64,000 nucleotides of DNA from Aurantiochytrium sp. KH105 (GCA_003116975.1 BGKB01000168.1:111931-175930), one strand, 5' to 3'. Shown: positions 1-8,370, counted from the stretch's first letter. Notes: generated from the letters alone by a model not told the origin. Numbers and translations are program-made.

Positions 1-388
1 TGGACCTTGTAATACTTTTTTCCTTGATTCGACAACATACCTCACAATGCCCGGTACTCTTGTCAAAAATGGGAAGCCGCCAAAAATCTAGCAACGGGTA
101 GAAAATCTCTAAATATTCTACAAACGCACAGGAATTGTTCATGCACAATGCATGTTCTGATGATGACGCACAGTCTCGCAAAATTCTCTTGGAGAAATGC
201 TTATCATACAACGAAACTGTGGCGTATTGATGGCCTGGTGTATCGGTTTCCTCAATCAATTTGCTAATAGAATCTACCATATCGTTAACAAGTGATACCT
301 TTGTGCTTAGCTTGGACACGTGTGCCTTGGGGACAAGAATCATCTTCTTGAATTTTATTTTATTGAAAAGAGATTGACAACAACTCAT
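1..388 (-). CDS. Hypothetical protein, 3' end cut by the window edge
   Basis: An open frame runs leftwards from an ATG at 388 and is still open at base 1, giving 129 visible residues. The start has the look of a membrane-proximal or basic leader (MSCCQSLFNKIKFKK) followed by a second in-frame methionine at MILVPKAH, which is an equally possible start. The visible part has a cysteine pair near the right end of the known region (CEVCC). No family is recognised. It is divergent from the gene that starts at 463, so the roughly 75-bp gap between them probably carries both promoters; it includes a TATA-like catatatgag. Coding status rests on frame length and natural-looking composition. Confidence 0.6.
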   Translation of the reverse strand, partial: MSCCQSLFNKIKFKKMILVPKAHVSKLSTKVSLVNDMVDSISKLIEETDTPGHQYATVSLYDKHFSKRILRDCASSSEHALCMNNSCAFVEYLEIFYPLLDFWRLPIFDKSTGHCEVCCRIKEKSITRS

Positions 389-462
389 ATATGAGAAGAT
401 TTAATTCAATGTATGCATGAGTAGAGAAAAACGCACGATTTGAATTCTATCCAACATAAAAC

Positions 463-1440
463 ATGTCGCGCCCTTATCTATACAACCACACAAATAACAT
501 TGATCTGGGAGGCCCGGAGTTGGTCCCATATGGGTTCGATTCTACGACGCCCCGGTCAAAGACGCTGCGGACCGACATGGGTCCTTATCCCGGTAGCGTG
601 CCGTACTTGACTGATAAGATCCCTTACAATGATCGGTCGGTCAACATGACCTCGGGAGACACGACCAATGGACGAATTCAAGCTACGTTCCACACACGAA
701 CCCGGGATCAAAAGAACATTAACAAGTATCAATTCGCATGGGCTGATGTTTCCAATGAGAACAAGCCCAAACTCCTCAGTCTGCAACAACTCAACCGCAT
801 GCTCGCATTGGATGACTCGATTCGATACCTGAAGCTGCACGAGATCATGGACAGGTTTCATCTCATTGGCGTCATGGCCAATAATGACACGGACGTGAAT
901 GATGATGTCCCTATGGAACGACTTGCAAGGACAAGCACCGTCACCGTTTGGGGGGCCACTCACGTTTATGATTACTGGTCTTCAGCCGAGCGAAGACTGC
1001 AGCCCTACGACAGTTGCTACTTTGTTATCAAAAAGGTGAAATACGAAGAAGGCACAACTTTTCAGACGGACATGACCGTGCGTGTGCATGGAAAAGGTGA
1101 ACTGCCTCCCAACACAGTCAGCGGCTACTATTGGCAGGTAATCCCAGTTGCATCGCAACAAGAATCATTGGATTCCAAGCACTTTACTACATACTCTAAC
1201 AAGTCCAATAAGCTCGTCAACATCGGAACGTACTGGAAGGTTGGGCACGTCCATGAATATGCTGACATTGCCAACTCAACTGTGCACTCCGTTCGGAGGA
1301 ATCCGATGGCTGTTGCTACTGACACAACTTTTATGCACATGAACAACCAGGCACATGTGATGCAGTTTTACTTACAAATCAAGCACCCGAAGATCATTGG
1401 GTCACTTTCCCTGACCCACGCCTCTTATTCCATTCCGTAA
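463..1440 (+). CDS. Hypothetical protein, possible structural protein (325 aa)
   Basis: A complete 325-residue protein begins at an ATG at 463. It has no signal peptide or membrane span, is balanced in charge, and alternates short beta-type strands with polar loops (for example TVTVWGATHVYDYW and HVMQFYLQIKHPKIIG), suggesting a beta-rich fold. Length and composition would suit a minor capsid or triplex-type protein of a large virus, but no motif proves it, so that is only an inference. It ends 41 bp before the convergent stop of the next gene. The early-type AAGCAAAACC motif was not seen upstream, which would fit late expression. Confidence 0.75.
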   Translation: MSRPYLYNHTNNIDLGGPELVPYGFDSTTPRSKTLRTDMGPYPGSVPYLTDKIPYNDRSVNMTSGDTTNGRIQATFHTRTRDQKNINKYQFAWADVSNENKPKLLSLQQLNRMLALDDSIRYLKLHEIMDRFHLIGVMANNDTDVNDDVPMERLARTSTVTVWGATHVYDYWSSAERRLQPYDSCYFVIKKVKYEEGTTFQTDMTVRVHGKGELPPNTVSGYYWQVIPVASQQESLDSKHFTTYSNKSNKLVNIGTYWKVGHVHEYADIANSTVHSVRRNPMAVATDTTFMHMNNQAHVMQFYLQIKHPKIIGSLSLTHASYSIP

Positions 1441-1481
1441 TTAAATCAATTACAAAAAAAGAAATGATAATATGTTTACAA

Positions 1482-1838
1482 TTAACCAAATACATTTTCT
1501 TCCATGATTTTCAAATGAACAAAACCATCTTTGTGCATGTACTTGTTTGCTATCGAAGAAAACGTCATTGTTCCCGTAGCCATCACCATCGACCCACTTT
1601 TACCTTGCAAACTCTCCTCGGTGACAATAATGCAAATCAAAGCGGCTACCGCACGGATTTTACTCTTGATGCGAAAGCGTCTCAAAAAAGTTGACACCAC
1701 TGAATCCTCGTGCACGATAAAGTTCCTATTTTCATTCCCATGTTTTGCCAAAACACCCACATAATCAGGCTTCGTCTTTTTAAAATATTTGCCTGCCTTG
1801 ATCAGCTCGTCAACATTCCAGTCGCTCCTCTCATCCAT
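1482..1838 (-). CDS. Hypothetical protein (118 aa)
   Basis: A small complete gene on the minus strand. The frame is open a little further upstream through a GTG, but the first ATG is at 1838 (MDERSDWNVDEL). The protein has a basic patch (FLRRFRIKSKIR) followed by a hydrophobic segment (AVAALICIIVTEE) that is too short and interrupted to call a clear membrane span. No family is recognised. It is convergent with the 463-1440 gene and divergent from the 1952 gene. Being a normal-looking frame that fills the gap between neighbours is the main evidence that it is real. Confidence 0.6.
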   Translation of the reverse strand: MDERSDWNVDELIKAGKYFKKTKPDYVGVLAKHGNENRNFIVHEDSVVSTFLRRFRIKSKIRAVAALICIIVTEESLQGKSGSMVMATGTMTFSSIANKYMHKDGFVHLKIMEENVFG

Positions 1839-1951
1839 TATTTTAGCTTTAATAGTTAACAGCACACTCACTCAATTGACCATATATTAGCACCAAGACA
1901 ATATATAATTAGGTGGTTGATTTATCAAGTAATCGATATGAAAAAAGTCTG

Positions 1952-3193
1952 ATGAAGAATAAGAACAGTAACTTTAGCCAATTGATAATTATCGATGGGA
2001 TTCCCACAAGTCAAACAATTTGGAAATGGTTTCATACCAATGCAAAAGAGTTTTGCATAAATACATTTCTCAACGAGCCAAGAATCATACACCCGACGTG
2101 GCCTAAAATTCTACAATCAAATCGGGACACTGACTCGAAGGAATTTGTCGATAATTCAGTAGACTCCTCAAATAAATCTAGAATCATTTATGATCATCAC
2201 GGAAACGTTACATTTTTAGATGCTGGTGGACCGAACGCAGCGAATCAAAATGATAATTATCTAGAAGATGAGGATGACAATGACCATGATCAAGAAATTA
2301 CCCAAACGACAGCGGCGAGTAATCAAAAGAACATTTACAACACAGACGTAAATGCAGCCGATTGCATGTTTCTTTTGCAAATGCTGACAATGGTATTCAG
2401 AGGGATTCCGTTCGAGAATAAAATGGCATTTACACTGACCAACACAACAGAGGAACCGGCGAAACTCATGGAAATGGTGACAAGAGATCTAAAACCTCTC
2501 GTGCTGTTTTGGTGCCTCACAGAAAACCATTGTGACTTTGACAATAAATTCAAGGACCTGGACCCTATACTCGTTTGCACCGAGCGCAAAGGTACTTCAA
2601 GGCTTTACCATTTCAAGGCATTCTATTATTTTCAGGAAATTGAAGATTCGTGCCGGAAGCTCATTTCCTTGACACAAAAGATTGGCTATCCACAGAGAGT
2701 ACTCAACTCTACCGTAAAGAGAGTTGACAATGCAGCCAGCGCAGAGGATTTACGCAAAGAAATTAGGCGAGCTTATAAGGGTGACCTGGACGGTTTTATC
2801 TTGGAAACCATCAACTCCATTCAGTTTCATTCCATGACAAACAATCTGTCAATGATTGCACAATCCGTTCAATTTGAAAAATTAGGCAAGACTGATTTCC
2901 AAGAATCATCACTCCCTCCTCACGATATATGGCGGTATCTATTCCCCAATTACTTTGACGGCATCGAGGACTATTTTGAACGATTTTTCAAGGTATTTAC
3001 GGCAGACTGTATTATGTACTATTTCAAGGACTTTCTCCAATATGAATTTGGAATTACCTATATCCCAGCTTACAGGATATTTGTACGAATCAAAGAAAAC
3101 AAGCTCATCGGACCCAACCAACTTCCGAATCAACTTCTTACCCTTCACGAGATCACAACGAAACAATACAGGAATAGCCTACAAGACATGTAG
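1952..3193 (+). CDS. Hypothetical protein (413 aa)
   Basis: The frame is open from a GTG at 1913, but the first ATG is at 1952 and is preferred. The 413-residue product has an N-terminal region of mixed character, an acidic linker around residues 105-125 (EDEDDNDHDQE), and a long C-terminal part rich in aromatic and hydrophobic residues (YLFPNYFDGIEDYFERFFKV) that looks globular and helical. No known motif is recognised. It is tail-to-tail with the F-box gene, 42 bp apart, with a T-rich run in the gap. It may be virus-specific. Confidence 0.75.
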   Translation: MKNKNSNFSQLIIIDGIPTSQTIWKWFHTNAKEFCINTFLNEPRIIHPTWPKILQSNRDTDSKEFVDNSVDSSNKSRIIYDHHGNVTFLDAGGPNAANQNDNYLEDEDDNDHDQEITQTTAASNQKNIYNTDVNAADCMFLLQMLTMVFRGIPFENKMAFTLTNTTEEPAKLMEMVTRDLKPLVLFWCLTENHCDFDNKFKDLDPILVCTERKGTSRLYHFKAFYYFQEIEDSCRKLISLTQKIGYPQRVLNSTVKRVDNAASAEDLRKEIRRAYKGDLDGFILETINSIQFHSMTNNLSMIAQSVQFEKLGKTDFQESSLPPHDIWRYLFPNYFDGIEDYFERFFKVFTADCIMYYFKDFLQYEFGITYIPAYRIFVRIKENKLIGPNQLPNQLLTLHEITTKQYRNSLQDM

Positions 3194-3235
3194 TAAATAT
3201 ACATTTCGCTTTATTTTTTTTTATTGTAAAATTAA

Positions 3236-4990
3236 TTAGTCTTCCGACAACGATTCATCAGAGTATTCCGGAGCCACTTCGAATCCACGATGTTCCATGC
3301 AATCCATTGCTATATCATGATGCTCGCAACAAGAGCTATCAGAGCAGCACTCTCTACATAGCCTGCGTGAACATTGTCGACCATAGCGGTAAATTTGACA
3401 GGGGCAAGTCAATTTACGACTCCACCTCACTTGCGAGGCTTTATCAAACAATTTCGCAAACGTTGGGCGGACGTCCCCAGGGATGTCCATAAAATGTTCC
3501 ACAGCACTAACAACGTCTGCAACTGCATACTCTTTGATTCCGGAGCGCAACGCCGAACATTTTTCTCGAAAGTTTTCCAGGTCAAATGGGAACGTCCGGG
3601 GAATGAGCAAGTATCGCAATGTCCTCTCAAAATCCCGAATGCTCCGAACAATCTCAACGGATATATACACATCCTTTGTGTCAGCCTCGTGTCCAAAGTA
3701 CCCCTCCAAAATCGAAATCGCGCTGTCTATTTGCTTCTCATACCCCCGAAGAACGACACAATCTTGGTCAACCAATGCCCGTTGCAAATTTTCACACGAA
3801 ATAAAATGCGAGTAGACCGTTTCCTTTGTGAACATTTTGCATTGTAAAATGCTACAGACATCGCATCCACATTTGCAATAACGTCTGACTTGATGGAGCC
3901 GAAAGTCTTGGTATAATGCATAATTACGAATGCAAATACGAGGGAGAGCCGTTTTCATTGCATCGAAGACGCGTGTTGTGTTGACATTTATAATCCCAGA
4001 AGAAAGCGACTCGTGTGAAACAAAGTTCTCTTGGAAATATTCCCAAAGCTTGGATGCTGGGAGGCGACATTTATCCATTGGGTGCATGGAGCTTTCGTTC
4101 GTCGCGAAATAGAGATAATGCAACCAGTTCAGTGTTTCAAAATGAATACCGGACATGCTATTGGGAACGATGCTGTCATCGTAATACTGTGCAATAACGG
4201 CGAAACTATTCCACAGACTGTCTTTACACCCTCGTATTTTAGCTTCCACACTTGCAATATCGGGAGATATTCCACAAAGAATTCTTTGCAAATAGGGGAG
4301 AATCAAATCTGTGATTTTGATTTCAAATTTTCGCATTCTTGAAACAATGTGAGTCGGGAAGAGCAATGTGGCTTCCCGATGATCCATACCAATGAGTTGG
4401 AAATTGGTAAAAAATCGAATGCGCTCAAAATGCTGCTTTCGTTTGGCCTCCTCGACGATATTTTCCCCGTTCAATTGTGCACCTGATTTGAACAATGCAT
4501 AAGAAAAAAGTCCACCGTTTGACTGAAAGCCTAAATGCACATCGAATATACTGCTTCGTCTAAACTTGGAGAGTTGTTTTCTCGAAATGTACCTAATTTT
4601 CTCGTATTTTTCCTTGTGTCCTTTCCTACGAATCCATATGAATTCAATTTCCTCTTTCATGCACGAACTGTGTGCGTAAACTCCAAAAATGTGATGGAAG
4701 CTCCCTCCTTTCATGCGCTTTCCACATAGAGAACAGACTTCGAGACACGCATACTCCATGGATAGATACGTTATTCTATCTAGTTCCAACGACGAACTCT
4801 GTTGACCCATTGTATCGAGATAGCGCGCAGCATTTGGTGGGTTTACTTCATTATGCAACACCCAACACGTACTTCGAAGAGAATGCAATGTTAATGGATT
4901 CAAAAAAGGCACAATGTTGTCTTTTATGATTTCGAGAGGAATTTCAATTTTTCTTTCTACTTTCCGCTTTTTCCTGGATGGTGACGGCAT
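3236..4990 (-). CDS. F-box-like protein with zinc-binding cysteine clusters (584 aa)
   Basis: Begins at an ATG at 4990. Residues 1-14 hold a basic cluster, SRKKRKVERK, that matches the classical SV40-type nuclear localisation signal. Residues 17-50 (IPLEIIKDNIVPFLNPLTLH and following) read as an F-box, the module that binds Skp1 in SCF ubiquitin ligases. A CxxC...HxxC cluster follows (CSLCGKRM...HSSCMKEE), and the C-terminal 60 residues are very rich in Cys and His. F-box proteins are common in large protist viruses, where they are thought to redirect host ubiquitination. A substrate cannot be inferred. An early-type motif (5024-5041) lies 34 bp upstream of the start, suggesting early expression. 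Confidence 0.7.
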   Translation of the reverse strand: MPSPSRKKRKVERKIEIPLEIIKDNIVPFLNPLTLHSLRSTCWVLHNEVNPPNAARYLDTMGQQSSSLELDRITYLSMEYACLEVCSLCGKRMKGGSFHHIFGVYAHSSCMKEEIEFIWIRRKGHKEKYEKIRYISRKQLSKFRRSSIFDVHLGFQSNGGLFSYALFKSGAQLNGENIVEEAKRKQHFERIRFFTNFQLIGMDHREATLLFPTHIVSRMRKFEIKITDLILPYLQRILCGISPDIASVEAKIRGCKDSLWNSFAVIAQYYDDSIVPNSMSGIHFETLNWLHYLYFATNESSMHPMDKCRLPASKLWEYFQENFVSHESLSSGIINVNTTRVFDAMKTALPRICIRNYALYQDFRLHQVRRYCKCGCDVCSILQCKMFTKETVYSHFISCENLQRALVDQDCVVLRGYEKQIDSAISILEGYFGHEADTKDVYISVEIVRSIRDFERTLRYLLIPRTFPFDLENFREKCSALRSGIKEYAVADVVSAVEHFMDIPGDVRPTFAKLFDKASQVRWSRKLTCPCQIYRYGRQCSRRLCRECCSDSSCCEHHDIAMDCMEHRGFEVAPEYSDESLSED

Positions 4991-5023
4991 CGATCTATCT
5001 ATCTCTCACCTGAATGGATGCCT

Positions 5024-5041
5024 GAAAGTTTTGGATTTGCT
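5024..5041 (-). promoter_or_regulatory. Early-type motif upstream of F-box gene
   Basis: In gene sense the site reads AGCAAATCCAAAACTTTC, one of the closer relatives of the window-wide consensus AAGCAAAACCnnAACTC. It is 34 bp upstream of the ATG at 4990. The same AGCAAATCCAAAACT string occurs upstream of the RNR small subunit. Confidence 0.5.
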
Positions 5042-5869
5042 GGTTGCAACTTTAATGAGAATGCTTAATTCTTGTCGATCAATGGAAAAATCCTCTCCTC
5101 TGCACTATAAACAATGCTTTCCACGGAAATAGGTTGTTGTTCGTTGTGACGTGCGGTCTCCTTTTCCTGGTGATCTGAATTCGAAGTATGACACATCTCC
5201 GTCAGCTTCTCTGAAATAGGGAAATCAATACATGGCTGTAGAGATCTCTCTAAAGATTCTGCAATGAAAATAGTCAAACGCATAAAGTTATCCACTTCAG
5301 CTTTGAAATGAGGCCGCCGCTCCGCCAGCCTCATGATCATCGGGAAAAATAAAAAGTATTTGCGGTCAATACTCTTTTTGCCGAGATATCTTCTTCCAAT
5401 AAAATGAATTCTTCCCACTCGAACGCAATGCTTTGCAGCAGCCCTGACAAATTTCCAAAATAGTCCTGTCAAAAGAAAGTTCGAGTTCATCGCGAGGTCA
5501 TCGAAAAGGAGGCCTTCGTAATTGGTCATATCACCGCCATTGATTTGCGAAGTATCAATCGCAATGGGATTGCATGATATCATCACAATCGGTCCTCTGT
5601 AAGGAGGAAACTTAAGATTGAGATCAAACAATGCATTTTTGGATCAGGCACCGTGTAGACGCGCAGCCCACTAACTTGGGAAACTGTTCGTAGCTTCAGT
5701 CCTTTTGTTGTAGAATCGATGCAATTCGTTTCACCTACGGTGTAAGTACCATTCGTGGCAAAGGCAACATAATACAATACACCATTTTCTTGTAGCGACA
5801 ATTCAAGTCGATCATCCAATTCATCGACAATTTCGTTGGCAATTCGATACGATACATTACTATGCAGCG

Positions 5870-6030
5870 CCGTTACTATTTATCTCTACATACACAATAG
5901 AAAATGTAAGCCGTAACTAGCTATAGTTTACCAGAAGAGTCACTTCGTGCATGAGATGGATTTGATGTAGATATTGCGAGCACCATTGATGTCCCTGCCA
6001 ATGGAGAGACCACAATGACCACAATCATAT
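5870..6030 (-). ncRNA. Predicted guide (omega/fanzor) RNA at the element right end
   Basis: In TnpB and Fanzor elements the guide RNA comes from the 3' part of the nuclease gene and the downstream element end, and its guide is the flanking DNA. By that rule the scaffold here would span the last part of the Fanzor frame and the 70 bp from its stop (5940) to the element border (5870). This noncoding 70 bp is the same in copy 2 as far as I can align it, which fits a conserved RNA. The 5' boundary given is a guess. The guide for this copy would start CGCTGCATAG. Confidence 0.35.
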
Positions 6031-7328
6031 CGTTTATTTCCACCAAGATTGTGTTTCACGTCTCCACATCTTGTGCATGTTTTTGAAGTGTACTCTTCAG
6101 GAACGGCCAGCGTGTTTCTTACATGTCCGTGGTCTTGAATGAGTTTGTCGCGAAAGCGACAGTGAGAAAGCATTTGTATCATACGCTTCGCAGTTGGATG
6201 GAGCTTGGGTGATTTCAGGATACTCTTGACACCTATTTTACCAATCCGGAGTTCCTGAAAGTTGTCCAGAAGGAAGCGAATGATCTTGTTGTGTGTGTCT
6301 TTGCTTTTATTCTTCATTTTTGCCCAAAGCATTTGCTCTTTGCGCTTGTAGTTCTTCTTTCTATTGCGACTTTTCGTCTTTTCATTCCCATCCAAGGAGC
6401 TTCTGATCTTGTCGATACGCTTTGCCAAGTCGAGCATACTATAAGACTTAAAATTTCCACGTTTCTCAGAACCAGTCGTACGTGGCAAGACGTTGAGTGT
6501 CGCGCATAGTTTAGCATCGTTCGAATAGAGTGTTTGAAAGTCACGAGCACCTGGATCGAGTGTCGCGTCTTTAAAAGGTGCTGGTTTGAGCTTTTCTCGC
6601 TTTTTCTGATATGGAATGATCAGGTACCAACGACCAGGTTCTTCGTAAACGATTTTGCAGTCCTTTTCAATATTGGGAAGCTTTCGATTTCGCTTCTTCG
6701 AACCTTGACGTTTGTATCGCAGTGGTCCAAATGGTTTAGTATTGCTGTCTCCATCCACCTTCCACCTATATTGTTTCATCATGAATATGAAGTTGTCGTC
6801 AAATGCCGTCTTGGAGAACGTCTCCTTTCGAACTGGAATAACACCAAAACCTCGCTTGTCGCGCCTTGACTGAAAGCGCATTTCGAACTTTTTCACATTT
6901 CCAGCCTTTTTGTTCGAAAAAGCGGATTTGTAAGCTGCTCCTAGACGACGTAGAGTGTCACCACGCATATGGTATGGAATACTCTCAATCTCGTCATCGA
7001 GCTTTCGTTCCTTCTCGACTTCGCGATTCAGCGCGTTACGGGTTGGTCCAAGAAAGTACTTTTTCATCTCCGCAAAATGAGTGCCTACATTTCCTTTCTT
7101 GATATGCTCAAGAGCCAGGTTCCACAATGCACGTAGTGCGTGGTGAATTTTGGCAAAAATCTTTCTTTGACGAAGTGTTGGTCGCAGCTTAACTTTCATC
7201 GATCTTAAGTCGCTTTCTTCCTCGTCAACTGCTTCATTGACCGTGGAGACGACATCCAAAGACGGTGATGATTGAGACGAGGTCTTTGACAGGTTCATCT
7301 TGCGGTCCTCCATCGTCTTCTTGTCCAT
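5940..7328 (-). CDS. Fanzor/TnpB RNA-guided nuclease of the IS607 element
   Basis: The protein has the RuvC-like nuclease core of TnpB/Fanzor2: RuvC-I in ATLDPGARDF (Asp), a probable RuvC-II glutamate in NFQELRIGKIG, a zinc finger CTRC...CGHC and RuvC-III in GRDINGARNI (Asp). The stretch before the finger (CRFRDKLI, EEYTSKTC) is also typical of the Fanzor2 branch found in eukaryotic viruses. Known members cut DNA guided by an RNA from the element end. The start is uncertain. The given ATG (7328) yields 462 residues; an ATG at 7199 gives a 419-residue core; an ATG at 7796 gives 618 residues but overlaps all of tnpA in another frame. The longer form would add basic clusters (CKRKL, AKRRK) resembling nuclear signals. 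Confidence 0.85.
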   Translation of the reverse strand: MDKKTMEDRKMNLSKTSSQSSPSLDVVSTVNEAVDEEESDLRSMKVKLRPTLRQRKIFAKIHHALRALWNLALEHIKKGNVGTHFAEMKKYFLGPTRNALNREVEKERKLDDEIESIPYHMRGDTLRRLGAAYKSAFSNKKAGNVKKFEMRFQSRRDKRGFGVIPVRKETFSKTAFDDNFIFMMKQYRWKVDGDSNTKPFGPLRYKRQGSKKRNRKLPNIEKDCKIVYEEPGRWYLIIPYQKKREKLKPAPFKDATLDPGARDFQTLYSNDAKLCATLNVLPRTTGSEKRGNFKSYSMLDLAKRIDKIRSSLDGNEKTKSRNRKKNYKRKEQMLWAKMKNKSKDTHNKIIRFLLDNFQELRIGKIGVKSILKSPKLHPTAKRMIQMLSHCRFRDKLIQDHGHVRNTLAVPEEYTSKTCTRCGDVKHNLGGNKRYDCGHCGLSIGRDINGARNIYIKSISCTK

Positions 7329-7803
7329 TTGGATGGACAACTCGAATTGTGCCTCCTTTGGAAGTGACAATCCACTCGAGCAAGTCGAATGCGAATCTAC
7401 ATAGACGGTCTCTGTAGGTAACCACAACTTCTTCGAGTTCTCCTTGCATTGCGAGTTCCAGAATGGAACGAAGACCGCGCCTTTTGAAGTTGATACCCGA
7501 TCCAATGTCTTGGATGACTTGGTGATTGGGGAAGTTTTCTTCGAACCAAGCGACTTGTCTGGAGGGGTCGTCTTTCTGCGCTTTGCTACTGACTCTTGCA
7601 TAACATAGTCGACGTCGCTCAACTTCCGTTTGCATAGGAGAGTCCGGGTTGTTGTCGAAGTCCTCGATACATACTCGCCGGTGTCCACCTTTTGTTCTAT
7701 AACTTCTGACTTTGTTGTTGTTAGCGTAGTTTCGTATTGTATCTCTGTGCAGCCCGAGCCGCTGTGCGGCGACTCCAATGGATACGTAGTGTCGCTCATC
7801 TGA
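7234..7803 (-). CDS. tnpA: IS607-family serine recombinase transposase TnpA
   Basis: A 189-residue protein from an ATG at 7803. The N-terminal 45 residues form a MerR-like helix-turn-helix (VSIGVAAQRLGLHRDTIRNY then KGGHRRV). The rest is a serine-recombinase catalytic domain with CYARVSSKAQKDDPSRQ, where the Ser after ARV is the nucleophile, and a downstream TYRDRLCRFAFDLLEW block. Length is normal for IS607 TnpA, and no inactivating lesion is seen. It would cut and rejoin DNA at GG dinucleotides, as observed at both insertion sites. Two copies of the viral early-type motif lie 23-60 bp upstream, inside the element. Confidence 0.9.
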   Translation of the reverse strand, partial: SDERHYVSIGVAAQRLGLHRDTIRNYANNNKVRSYRTKGGHRRVCIEDFDNNPDSPMQTEVERRRLCYARVSSKAQKDDPSRQVAWFEENFPNHQVIQDIGSGINFKRRGLRSILELAMQGELEEVVVTYRDRLCRFAFDLLEWIVTSKGGTIRVVHPNGQEDDGGPQDEPVKDLVSIITVFGCRLHGQ

Positions 7804-7825
7804 CATCGAGCGACACCACCAAACC

Positions 7826-7863
7826 GAGTTTCGGTTTTGCTGGAAACGATTTGGTTTTGCTTT
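7826..7863 (-). promoter_or_regulatory. Two early-type motifs upstream of tnpA
   Basis: In gene sense, AAAGCAAAACC (7853-7863 region) and then CAGCAAAACCGAAACTCGG (7824-7842) occur in tandem just ahead of the tnpA ATG. The second fits the full consensus AAGCAAAACCnnAACTC almost exactly. Copy 2 keeps both at 35742-35780. Confidence 0.5.
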
Positions 7864-7986
7864 CGATTCAGGTCGCTTCCACACCCGGCCGTATCGTATT
7901 TCACCGAGATAGAATATACAGACAACATAATACATCTGAAACATACTTCATATATATTCTTAATATTTAGTGTAACAGTTCAAGCC

Positions 7987-8370
7987 CCAAGGTTAAACAT
8001 TTCAATGAAGACATTTCCCACCGAAACGGCATTATGACCATAGAGACTGTCCACTATATTCGACAATGACTCGAACATTTTTGCTGTTTTTTATTGGTGT
8101 TGCTATTCCAGTCTGGACGTTTCAGGTTTGGATCGAACGCCACACAACCAATCTATGTTTGTTACATTTTCATTATTTTTTTTCATTATTTTCTCTTTTG
8201 GAATGTAAGAAACTCGCCGAGGATCGATCAGGCGCGGATCTCGAGCAGACCGCATCAGATGCGCCAGCAAACCCGAAACTATATAACTCGAAATTCAGAG
8301 ATCTATATTTGATACTCAACGAAGGTCGGAGGAAGGTTGAATTGCAATTGCGTAACGTTCGGAATTAAAA
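7987..8370. other. Interval between the element and the helicase gene
   Basis: This 384-bp stretch holds the first 92 bp of the interrupted minus-strand gene (8078-7987) and the upstream region of the helicase gene. A T-rich run occurs near 8170-8190, and an early-type motif lies at 8266-8280. A 100-codon plus-strand frame starting at 8066 overlaps the antisense exon and is not considered a gene. Confidence 0.5.
8266..8280 (+). promoter_or_regulatory. Early-type motif upstream of helicase gene
   Basis: AGCAAACCCGAAACT matches the consensus with one substitution. It is about 90 bp upstream of the ATG at 8371 and is followed within 10 bp by a TATA-like tatataac. Confidence 0.45.

Larger units (their letters stand above)
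5870..7986 (-). mobile_element. IS607-family element, copy 1, with TnpA and Fanzor/TnpB
   Basis: The ends were set by comparing this copy with copy 2 (34347-35902): homology starts exactly at ccgttactat on the left and ends at aagcc on the right. Read on the minus strand, each end abuts a GG dinucleotide, with no terminal inverted repeats and no target duplication. This is how IS607-family serine transposases integrate. The element carries a serine recombinase (7234-7803) and a TnpB/Fanzor nuclease (5940 upward) in the same orientation with overlapping frames. It interrupts the gene at 5065-8078. The body appears intact, so the copy may still be active. Confidence 0.9.
5065..8078 (-). pseudogene. 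Unknown gene split by the IS607-family element and by a 1-base shift
   Basis: The gene starts at an ATG at 8078 and reads MFESLSNIVDSLYGHNAVSV up to 7987, where the mobile element begins. It resumes at 5869 and runs to a stop at 5065. Removing 2115 bp so that only one GG remains at the junction restores an uninterrupted frame through the insertion point (FNLGALHSN). A second lesion lies near 5632, in an A5 run: reading has to slip by one base (as if one A were missing) to continue from VPDPK into NALFDLNLKF. With both repaired the product would be 299 residues, with a compact N-terminal domain and a C-terminal helical part. No family is recognised. The A5 shift could be a sequencing error; the insertion is real sequence. 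Confidence 0.75.

Noticed and set aside
3307-4929. Several plus-strand frames opposite the F-box gene
   Set aside because: Shadows of the 584-aa gene; none has domain features or upstream signals.
5065-5631. Two separate small genes at 5065-5631 and 5583-5819
   Set aside because: They read as one protein across a one-base shift, and the N-terminus continues on the other side of the IS607 element in the same frame after virtual excision.
6291-7102. Plus-strand frames opposite the Fanzor gene, repeated in copy 2
   Set aside because: They are antisense shadows: they are preserved only because the Fanzor gene is preserved, and their composition is unnatural.
8066-8368. 100-codon plus-strand frame upstream of the helicase
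   Set aside because: It lies antisense to the first exon-like piece of the interrupted gene and covers the helicase promoter; its hydrophobic look comes from T-rich DNA.
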